From assembly GCA_039707465.1 (NCBI GenBank), contig CM077648.1:71939619-72003618 (forward strand): DNA of 64,000 nucleotides, read 5' to 3'. This document shows positions 55,905 to 64,000 of the stretch, in pieces. The notes under the pieces are model-generated. The model saw only the letters and a program-made list of their open reading frames with translations, did no database searches and had not been told where the DNA came from. The first letter of the stretch is position 1. Each line of letters starts with the position of its first letter. The position numbers were made by a program, and so were the translations under genes. The DNA is from Rhabdophis nuchalis (lineage: Eukaryota; Chordata; Lepidosauria; Squamata; Natricidae).

Positions 55905-57352
55905 CCCGGATGAAGGCGCTCGCCCGCAGCTATGTGTGGTGGCCGGGCTTGGATGCGGAGGTAGCTGCCTGGGTCGGGGGTTGTGTCCCTTGTCAAACCA
56001 CCCGCCCCGCCCCTCCGGTCGCCCCGCCCAGGGAGTGGGACTTGGCCCGGAGCCCTTGGTCCAGGCTCCACATAGACTTCGCAGGCCCCTTCCGGGGCCA
56101 AACGTTCCTGGTGGTCGTGGACGCCTACTCCCATTGGGTGGAGGTCATCTTGATGGCTTCCACTACGGCCGAGAGTACGGTCAGGGCCCTGCGCCGCCTT
56201 TTTGCGACGCACGGGTTGCCGGACATCGTGGTGTCCGACAACGGGCCCCAGTTCCAGTCCGCCACCTTCCAGGAGTTCTTGGCCTCGCAAGGGATCCGCC
56301 ACGCGCCAGTGGCCCCTTATCATCCGGCCTCCAATGGTCGGGCTGAACGGGCCGTCCGCTCGGCCAAGGAGGCTCTGGGACGGATGACCAAAGGGGACTG
56401 GCCCGCAAGGGTGGCTGCTTACCTGCTAGGTCAGCATTCCACACCTTGCCCTGCCACACGGAAAAGCCCCGCCGAGCTCTTGATGGGTCGCCGCCTGCGG
56501 ACAACCTTGGACAGGCTGCACCCGGCTTACAACGATGTGCAGCCTTGCAACCTGGGGGCCCCACCTCCCCGCCTTTTCCAGCCCGGGGACCCTGTGTACG
56601 CCCGCCACTATGCAGGGGACACTAAGTGGGTTCCGGCCACGGTAACCGAGCTAACGGGTCCCTGCTCTTTCAGGGTCAGCCTCCCGGACGGGTCCGAGTG
56701 GCGGCGCCACTTGGATCAGCTAAGGCGCCGCCTTCCCACACCTGCGGACCCATCGTTGGAACCGCCTTTCCCCGTTGCCCCGGTTGGGCCAGTCAACCCG
56801 TTCCCAGAGAAACCGCTCGGGACCTTCGCTTCTTCAGGCCCGGCCGAACTGAACGCCGCCTTCCGGCATACGCTTCAGAAGCTGTCTCAAGCCGAGGGGG
56901 ACGCGCGGGCCCTTGCGCCTAAGGACCTGCCCTGCACCGCCGCAACCAACCGGCATCCACCAAACTATGCTCCGAACGGCGCGCCCCCTCGCCTCGACTT
57001 ACCAGCTCTGACGACTCCGCCTCCGCGGGTAGGCCTCGATGACGTCACCACCTGGAGCTCCACTCCCCGAAGGGAGGAGCTCGCACAGGGGCAACCTACC
57101 TCTCCGACGTCCCACCAGCAACTGAGGCGGTCTGGGCGTTCCCGGCGCCGCCCGCCTACTTTCAAGACTACGCATGCTCGTGCATCAGAACGAACAATTC
57201 CTCGAGCATGCGCAGACCGAGGGGGGAAAGGGGTGTTATATCCTCGACCTGCGACCGGTCTCGACTTACGACCGGCCGCAGGTCTTCCAGGCTGCCTCTT
57301 GGAGCCTTGGCAACAGGCTGTAGCAAGGCAGCCAACTGACAGACGCGCCTGA
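55857..57352 (+). CDS. Integrase part of Pol, out of frame with the rest
   Basis: Continues pol in another frame after the C run: LRHQVLRTLHADHPGIARM opens the HHCC zinc domain, which ends GGCVPC. The catalytic core shows IDFAGPF, DAYSHWVEV, VSDNGPQFQS and NGRAERAV, which supply the DD35E residues. A GPY/F-like module (LTGPCSFRVSL) follows, then a proline-rich tail. The frame enters the 3' LTR and stops at 57350-57352, so about 39 codons come from the LTR. The protein is otherwise intact. The interruption may be mutation, a homopolymer sequencing error, or less likely a programmed shift. Confidence 0.88.
57219..57233 (+). promoter_or_regulatory. Polypurine tract
   Basis: GAGGGGGGAAAGGGG immediately before the 3' LTR; it would prime plus-strand DNA synthesis. 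It lies within the integrase reading frame. Confidence 0.85.
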
Positions 57353-57570
57353 TTGGCTGAGGCGCGCCTGGCCCTTGCTGCAGCCTGATTGGCTCCCCCT
57401 TTGACAGCTCCAAATATAAAGAGCTGTCAAAGCGCTGGAGCCCCTGTCTACCGCCTATTTCTTTAACTGAACCATTCTTCTATTGTAAGCTTGCCTAAAA
57501 TAAAGGGCTGTGTTTTTGAGCAAACCTGGCTCGGACTCCCTCTATTCTCCACCGTGCAGAGAATCTAACA
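57234..57570 (+). repeat. 3' LTR
   Basis: 337 bp, identical to the 5' LTR except at 57436 and 57529. AATAAA at 57499-57504. Confidence 0.95.
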
Positions 57571-59129
57571 ATAGAAATTTAATGAATAAACAAATAAACC
57601 TTACTCAGCTAGAGAAAGAAGGGAAAGAGCGTAGTGTGCCTGTGTTTCTTGGCCTTTTAGTTGCTTATATTAGCATCCTGCACTATTTTTCTTGTTTTTG
57701 CCAACTGGCTTACAGCCATTTTTTTCTGTTAATGCTCAAACAGTCAGCAAGTACAATGAGAGAGGAAGCCCTTACTCAGATATTTGTAGCTGCTCTGCCA
57801 TTGATTGCAATGAAATATGTAATACATGCAGCAACAAAAACAAATCAGTCCTTTGAATCAGCTGGTCAGAAATAGAACAAAGTAGAAACATATTGAAAAT
57901 AATCAAAAAGTTCTAACAAAAGGTAAACATTTTTAAGTTTCATTCATATAATTTTAGTAGGGAGAATTGTGAAAACAATGCATCGTTTGAAAACAAAATA
58001 GTCTTAACCAAGTTTTAAACTAGCATTTAAAGTTCTAGGAAAATAACAATTATTAAAATATATTTTCTCTTTTCTAGTTTGTGGAATTTTCTGGACTTTT
58101 AAAAGTGTTTACTAACTACTGGATCAGGCAATTAAATCAACCCTGTTTATAGCTCAATAGATTATAATATATTGGATCATAGTCCAGAAGAGGCAAGGGG
58201 TTTCTTTGATTAAATTTTGCTTCAAACTTCTTCTATGCATCCAGTATACTCTCTAAATAATGAACATGAACATCAGTGACATAATTGAAAGAAAATCTAA
58301 TGAGCTAAACTTGTGGCTTGTTAACACAAATCACATGCCTTTCCTGTCCCATGCTGCTTGACAAGTTGCTTTCAAAACAAGGAAGTTTTAAAAGGAGCTT
58401 CTTATGTATCAGAGTTGTAGAATGAGACAATAGCAGAGAAATGCCATAAACTCCTTAAAGGAGCTGCTTTTCTCATCTCTGCCTAAACTATGCCAAATTT
58501 TCTGTATGTATGCAGTAGAATGTGCCACTCTCCCATATTACAGGAAAATTAATAATCTATGGGTTAACTTTAAAAAAAACTGGCCAGGGCAAGATACCAA
58601 GAATGACTTTATTGGGTTTTTAGTCTAATGAACTTTCATTTTGGTCTCTCCAATTCTCAGACCTCCATAGGAATTAAATTGAATAATCTTTGGAACATGT
58701 GGACAACTTGAAATCCTTGACTTAATATCGAAGTATTTTTACTGGAAATCAGTTTAATCTTCTGGCATAAACCAGAAATCTATCTTTCCTTAAGAAGGAA
58801 AAGTACAAATGAGTAAAAAAGAAAAAAGAGAATAACTTTGGCTCAGATACCTATTGCTCCTAATAGGTAAAATCAAACTGATCTTGATGGAAAAAAGACG
58901 ACTCTGGTCTTGGACTGAATACTAGAAGGAATTAATCTAACATATCAGCTCTCTTGTATTTACAATACATAAATACCATATCCTATTCATGAGAATTTTC
59001 TTCTGCTTTGGGGGAGGGGGGGAATCTGAAAAAAATTGTAGAAGAAAAAGAATTACTATTAAATTCTGATTGTCTTTTAAACCAGGCTGAGATTAAAAGT
59101 ATTAGAATAATTAAAATGTTGCTGTTTTT
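57571..59129. other. AT-rich spacer, nothing recognised
   Basis: No gene or repeat family recognised. The 121-codon frame at 57510-57875 starts in the LTR and is a chance frame. Confidence 0.4.
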
Positions 59130-59952
59130 TTGTTCAGTCGCTAAAATGTATCCGATCTTCACACCCAGGCTTTCCTTTCCTCTACTGTTTCCAGAGTTTG
59201 CCCAAATTTATGTTCATTGTATTGATGACAACTATATAACCATCTCACCTTCTTCTGTCCTTTTGCCTTCAGTCTCACTAAATAGCCAAAACATTTGAGC
59301 TTCAGCTTCAGTATCTGTCCTTTCAAAGAACAGCCAGGATTTATTTCTTTAGGATTAATTTGATCTCATTGCAGTCCAAGAGAGTCTCAAGAATCTTCTC
59401 CAGCACAATTCAAAACCATTAATTCTTCAGTGCTTAGTCACCCTTACGGCCCAACTCTCACAGCCATACATTACTACTGGGAAAATGATATCTTTGATTA
59501 TATGGACCTTTGTCAGAAAAATGATGCCTCTGCTTTTTAATATGATTTTAGATTTGCTTTAGCTTTCCTCCCACGGAGCAAGCTTCTTTTAATTTCATAG
59601 GTGCAGTCAATATCTGCAATAAAATCTGTCACTCCTTCCATTTCTATTTGGCAGGAAATGATGGACCTGGATGCCATGATCTTAATTTTTTAATGTTGAG
59701 TTTCAAGCCAACTTTTGCACTCTCCTCTTTCACCCTCATCAAAAGGCAGATTAGTCCCTCTTTTCATTAGTTCCTTTTCTGCCATCCGAGTGAAATTGTC
59801 TGCATATCTGAGGTTGTTGATATTTCTCCCAGCAATCTTAATTCCAGTTTATGATTCATCCACTCTGGCATTTCACATGAGTAGTCTGTATCAGTTGAAT
59901 AAGCAGGTTGACAATGTCGTTGTACTCCTTTCCCTATGTTGAAGCAATGAGT

Positions 59953-60637
59953 TTAGAGTTTAAGAGTTTATTGGTTTTTTATACCGCCCTATTCCCAAAG
60001 GGCGGTGTACAGCCAAAATAAAAACAAATATATAAATATATAAAAACAAACATATAAAAGTTATATATTTTAAAAGCTTTTAAAGACATAATTAAAATAT
60101 TGGCCGAAACGTGGAAAAAACCCAAACTAACCCTGATTAAAATATAAAAATTTAAATTTAAAAGTTTAAATTTAAAAATCATGCTTTATGCCAGCCCGGC
60201 TTGTTGAAAGAGAAACGTTTTGAGACCGCGGCGGAAGGTACGTAAGTCAGGGATAGTTTTTATTTCCGGGGGCAATTCGTTCCAGAGGGCAGGTGCTCCC
60301 ACGGAGAAGGCTCTCCCCCTGGGTGTCGCCAGTTGACATTGTCTAGCCAACGGCACCATGAGGAGACCCTCTCTATGGGAGCGTACGGGCCGGTGGGAGG
60401 CTCTCGGTGGCAGAAGGCGATCTCGTTGGTACCCAGGTCCTAAGCCATGGAGCACTTTAAAGATGGTAACCAACACCTTGAATCGCACCCGGAAAACCAC
60501 TGGAAGCCAGTGCAGCTCGCGCAGGAGGGGTGTTACATGGGAGCGTCACGTCGCCCCCATAATTACCCGTGCGGCCGCATTCTGGACCAGTTGAAGCCTC
60601 CGGGTGGTCTTCAAGGGGAGCCCCATGTAGAGAGCAT
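59953..60637 (-). mobile_element. CR1/L3-type LINE, fragment E, inside BovB
   Basis: A 5'-truncated copy with 3' UTR and about the last 105 codons (60186-60500, MVFRVRFKVL, ALWNELPPEIKTI, FLFQQAGLA). On the plus strand the 3' end is TATACCGCCCTATTCCC. Confidence 0.8.
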
Positions 60638-60821
60638 GTTACTCCATATACGGTTCTAACTGTTGTTTCTTGACTCACATACAGGTTTTGCAGGAGACAG
60701 ATAAGGTGGTCTGGGACTCCCACTCTAAATCTTGCCATATTTTGTTGTGCTCAACACAATCAAAGGCTTTAACATAGTCAATGAAGCTGATGTTTTTCTG
60801 GAACCCCTTGTGCAGGAAGTT

Positions 60822-61015
60822 TTCCCAAAGAGTCCTAGTGGCACAGTAGTTAGAATGCAGTATTGCAGGTAAACTCCGCCCACAGTCTGAGATCGACTCA
60901 GCCTTCCATCCTTCTGAAATCACTAAAATTAGAACCCAGATTGTTGAGGGCAATATGCTGAAACTATAAGTCACCCAGAGAGTGCTTTAAAGAAATATGG
61001 GGCAGTATATAAGTC
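60822..61015 (+). repeat. tRNA-derived SINE with LINE-like tail, plus strand
   Basis: GTCCTAGTGGCACAGTAG gives a box A-like GTGGCACAGTAGTTAGAATG; TGAGATCGACTCAGCC is near box B. Then CTTCCATCCTTCTGAAATC, TGTTGAGGGCAATATGCTG and GGGGCAGTATATAAGTCTAA. Same family as 43665-43815. Confidence 0.7.
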
Positions 61016-62337
61016 TAAACTATTTCTCCATAATCCAGCAAATGTTGGCAGTTTGATCTCTAGTTTCTCTGCCTCTTCAAAATCCAGCTTTATAATTCTG
61101 GTATTTTTCAGTTCACATACTGCTGAAGTCTAGCGTGTAAGATTTTTAGTGTAATCGTGTTAGTATGTGAAATAGGCAAAATCATACAATAGTTTGAATA
61201 TTCTTTGGCATTTCCCTTCTTTGGGATTGGAACATAAAATGAAGTCTTCAAATCTTATGGCCACTGTTATGGTCGGGGGCTCATCTCTAGCGGCTTCGGT
61301 CGGGGGCTCATCTCCATCCATAGCGGTGGCCTGTGGACGATCTAAAGAAGCGGACAGTCGGCTTGTGGATTCCATCTAGGAGCAACCTGACACCATGGCT
61401 CCTGCCGCCGCCGCTCCGCTTTGGTCGTCCTTTCGCAGCATTATAGTCTCGTGGTTTGTGTGGCTTTTTTAACTTTTACTTTGCGGCCTCTTCTCGTGTC
61501 TGATGTCGTTCATCGGCGTTTGGTTCCCCGTTCGTTCCACTGCCGCTTCGTCTTATGGTTGTTCGTCGACTTTTGTTGTTTGCTGTTTCGGCCGCTGTTA
61601 TTGCACTGCTTCGCCGCTGATGTTTCGCCCACGGATTTCCTGTCCCGCTGCCTCATCTCTCCAGCCTTTTTCCAGCCTCTCTTCCTTCATCTTCCATCTT
61701 ATTGCCCTTCCGATTGGTTCCACCGTTTTTGTCATCGCACGGCTACCCTCCTTGACGGTCACCCTCCCTTGCGACTGCCCGGGCCGCCGCCATTTCCAGC
61801 TGCAGCGGCGCCGCCATTTCCAGCTTCAGCAGTGGCGGATATTTTCGTAGAAGCCGGCTCGCACTATCTGCTGCTGGGCAGCTGAACAGGCACCCGGTTT
61901 GGCCCTAAGCATCCCCTGATGTGGCTTTGCCATCCTTGCCACCTGGGGACAAGACTTTTGTGTGGCCCATGTTTAACATCTTCACGCGGCCTTTAAGCTC
62001 CAGGAGACTACTGAGGGGACTGAGGATGCCATTGCAGGCGGACCTGCTGGGTCGAAGAGTCTATAGGAGAGTACTAGAGGCACAATCAGGCCCTTTCTTA
62101 GTCCATCTATGATGACCAGCTTTTTTACCATCATTCCCACCAGCTCTGTTACACTATGAAAGACCTTAGTGACGGAACTTGGCCTATTCGGTCAATGCTT
62201 CGCAGGTCTGGTGGAGTCGGCATGGCACATTGGTCCCCTCCGGATTCAGGACATTTTTGAGATCACATTCCTAGATGGCACATCCTTCTGTAAATTTTCT
62301 TACGCAGACTTATGTATTCCTCAGCTGACCTCCTCGC

Positions 62338-62363
62338 CCTGCGAGAGTCCCCTCTCTCGCAGG
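62338..62363 (+). promoter_or_regulatory. 5' UTR stem-loop of LINE copy F
   Basis: Arms CCTGCGAGAG and CTCTCGCAGG, identical to copy A, with a changed 6-base loop (TCCCCT against TCTCTC). Flanks are also conserved (CCTC before, TGTGGC after). Confidence 0.7.
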
Positions 62364-62519
62364 TGTGGCTCTCAGCATTAACGAGGGCCCACCTCAATGA
62401 TGGATTGGTGAATCCCGAGAGGTGGAGGAAGCGGAAGCTTAGAGGGCTTTTAGGGTTTTTTTACTTAGTTTTAAGGGGTTCCGGGGTAGAAGGTGGGTTA
62501 ATAGAAATTAGGGAGGTGG

Positions 62520-64000
62520 GTGGGGGGTATAACCCATAGGGTACTATGTCCAGGCCGACCTATAATCCCGACAGGGAGGATGTGGGGTCCATTGTTAGGG
62601 GGGGTACGAAGGTCAATCAAACCTGGCTGGGCCCCAAGAGGGGGGTGCCCCTTGTGGAAATATGCCCACCAGGCTACCGGGCATTTCATCAGCCACGAGC
62701 TTGGGGCAGGGGTGGGGGTGGTGGCGGTTATTGTGAGGGAGGATCTGGCTCCGAGGGAGACCGCTGTGCTGCAGATAGCCGGCTGTGAGGCCTTAGGTAT
62801 GAAGTGGGGCCTTGGGAGGCAGTTGGGCTTGCAGATTGTGTACCTGGCTCCCCGCTACGCCTCAGCAGCCCTGCCCGAGCTCCTCGAGGTGATAGCCGAG
62901 ATGGCAGTTGAGACCCCCAGACTATTAGTCATGGGGGACTTTAATCTGCCATCGGTAGGTGAAACCTCTGAGATGGCTCGGGAGTTCATGGCCTCCATGA
63001 CGGCCATGAACCTGACCCAAGTAATTCATGGCCCCACTCACACCAGAGGCCACACGCTGGATCTTGTTTTTATCTCCGGCCAGTGGAGGAGTGATCTGGG
63101 ATTAGGGGATTTAACGGTTAGCCCCTGTCATGGACAGATCACTCTCTCCTTCAACTAGACTTCCCAACCGCTGCACCCCACCGCGGGGAGGCGGAACCGG
63201 ATATTCCACAATGGTTCCACCCCAAGCTCCTGATGGATCCAGAGAGGTTCCAGACAGAGCTTGGGCCAATACCGGGGACCCTGACCCGCGACTCGACTGA
63301 GGACCTGGTGGCTGCCTGGAATAATGCGGTCACTGGGGCCCTGGACCGGGTCGCGCCCTTGCGGCCTCTCATGCGTCGCCGAACTGCCTTGGCCCCTTGG
63401 TTCTCCGAGGAGCTGAGGGCATTGAAGTGATGCAAGAGATGCCTGGAGGGCATTTGGAGATCCACTCGCACCGAATTGGACCGAACACGCGCTAGGTCCC
63501 ACTTGAGGACTTACCTCGTAGCGATAAGGGCGGCGAAACATAATTATCTCGCCGCCCTTATCGCATCCGCAGATAACCGCCCTGCCGCCCTGTTTAGTGT
63601 GACCCGCTCCCTTCTCCAACAGGGGCCGCGGGAAGCTCCTTTACAGGGTCGTGCAGAGGAGTTTGGACAATATCTGCTGGATAAAGTTGCTCAGATCCGG
63701 AGCAAGTTGGTCTCCAATGAGATTGGTCCGGGCGGGCAATCGGAGGCAGGTCTTGAGACCGTTTTATGGGAAAAATTTGACTTTGTGACTCCTGATGACA
63801 TGGACAGGCTGTTGGGACGACTGAACGCTACCATATGTTTATTGAACCCGTGTCCCTCCTGGTTAGTACTGGCCTCCCGGGAGGTCACACAAGGCTGGCT
63901 CCAGGAGATAGTGAACGCCTCTTTGAGTGAGGGGTCTCTTCCGGCCACCTTGAAAGAGGCGGTGGTGAGACCCCTCCTCAAGAAGCCTTCCCTGGACCCA
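62520..64000 (+). pseudogene. LINE endonuclease-RT, copy F, broken and partial
   Basis: Relative to copy A, about 0.2 kb encoding the first endonuclease motif (NARSVVNK to ITE) is deleted near 62610. A G-rich run near 62710 shifts the frame. The main endonuclease part follows (MGDFNLPSVGE, HTLDLVFISG). A one-base loss at about 63126 shifts the frame before SWTDHSLLQLDF. TGA at 63428-63430 replaces an Arg codon (CGA to TGA). The last frame stays open to the window end (AALIASADNRPAALF, LKEAVVRPLLKKPSLDP). Confidence 0.8.

Larger units (their letters stand above)
52503..57570 (+). mobile_element. Ty3/gypsy LTR retrotransposon, nearly intact
   Basis: 5068 bp with 337-bp LTRs, tRNA-Ser-type primer site, gag-pol and polypurine tract. 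The two LTRs differ at two positions (52705 G against 57436 T; 52798 C against 57529 G), so insertion was recent. Flanks are ATAGG and ATAGA: a 5-bp duplication with one change, or 4-bp ATAG if the LTR starts one base earlier. No envelope gene. Domain order protease-RT-RNase H-integrase and the absence of an envelope fit Ty3/gypsy; the serine tRNA primer and gag type suggest the Mag-like branch, which is inference. Confidence 0.93.
59130..61250 (-). mobile_element. BovB (RTE) LINE, multiply interrupted
   Basis: The 3' end begins at TTTGTTCAGTCGCTAA on the plus strand. BovB complements follow: CACGGAGCAAGCTTCTTTTA, TTTAATGTTGAGTTTCAAGCC, CACTCTCCTCTTTCACCC. After LINE fragment E come CGGTTCTAACTGTTGTTTC and GGTGGTCTGGGACTCCCAC, and after a SINE come AAATGTTGGCAGTTTGATC and AGTTTGAATATTCTTTGGC. 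Minus-strand frames show FIDYVKAFDCVEHNKIWQDL and GVPDHLICLLQNLYVSQETT, RT motifs of RTE elements. Many stops and frameshifts; inactive. Confidence 0.85.
61255..64000 (+). mobile_element. CR1/L3-type LINE, copy F, runs off the window
   Basis: Starts with a GC-rich 5' region near 61255-61870 (CCGCCGCCATTTCC-type), followed by a 5' UTR with the conserved hairpin at 62338-62363. The endonuclease-RT region begins near 62530. The window ends within the RT (KKPSLDP). The 5' edge is placed where BovB similarity ends. Confidence 0.75.

Overview
The window is eukaryotic, non-coding, repeat-packed DNA from what looks like a squamate reptile, most likely a snake. This rests on repeat content: CR1/L3-type LINEs with pentanucleotide (ATAGA) tails, BovB (RTE) LINEs, tRNA-headed Sauria-type SINEs with BovB-like 3' ends, abundant hAT and TA-target MITEs, and dense microsatellites. 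I see no convincing host protein-coding exon, rRNA or cellular tRNA. Family names come from recalled family features, not from a database search.

Layout. 0-2.1 kb: unassigned, AT-rich. 2.1-9.9 kb: two CR1/L3-type LINEs tail to tail; copy A (+) has an uninterrupted 1001-codon endonuclease-reverse transcriptase frame and copy B (-) is broken. 10-16 kb: SINEs, CR1 tails, an ORF1-only L1 fragment and a bounded composite repeat filled with a CTAC/CTAT array. 16.7-19.1 kb: a MITE split by a full-length ORF1-only (half-L1, HAL1-like) element. 20.4-25.9 kb: a BovB split by another HAL1-like copy, itself split by CR1/L3 copy C. 25.9-36.7 kb: two large foldback elements with TA target sites, a 2.1 kb foldback hAT, and smaller MITEs. 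37.0-39.1 kb: a second full-length HAL1-like element with an intact 292-aa ORF1. 44.5-46.7 kb: tandem and inverted repeats containing hammerhead ribozymes. 47.8-49.7 kb: decayed RTE. 52.5-57.6 kb: a young Ty3/gypsy element with near-identical 337-bp LTRs. 59.1-64 kb: another multiply interrupted BovB followed by CR1/L3 copy F, which runs off the window.

The most remarkable content is at 44.9-45.3 kb on the minus strand. Two tandem copies of a repeat unit each hold a complete type I hammerhead fold: a 6-bp helix I, the CUGAAGA core, a 5-bp helix II, GAAA, a short helix III and a cleavable C. The predicted cleavage sites are 342 nt apart. A pol III-like box A/box B pair lies upstream of each ribozyme on the same strand. 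Between the two copies the closing pair of helix II changes from G-C to A-U, so pairing is kept. This is the architecture of a retrozyme or Penelope-related element able to release a small, possibly circular, RNA. The second notable system is the HAL1-like family: 2.0 kb elements with L1-type target duplications, an ORF1 gene and no reverse transcriptase, which must use enzymes supplied in trans.
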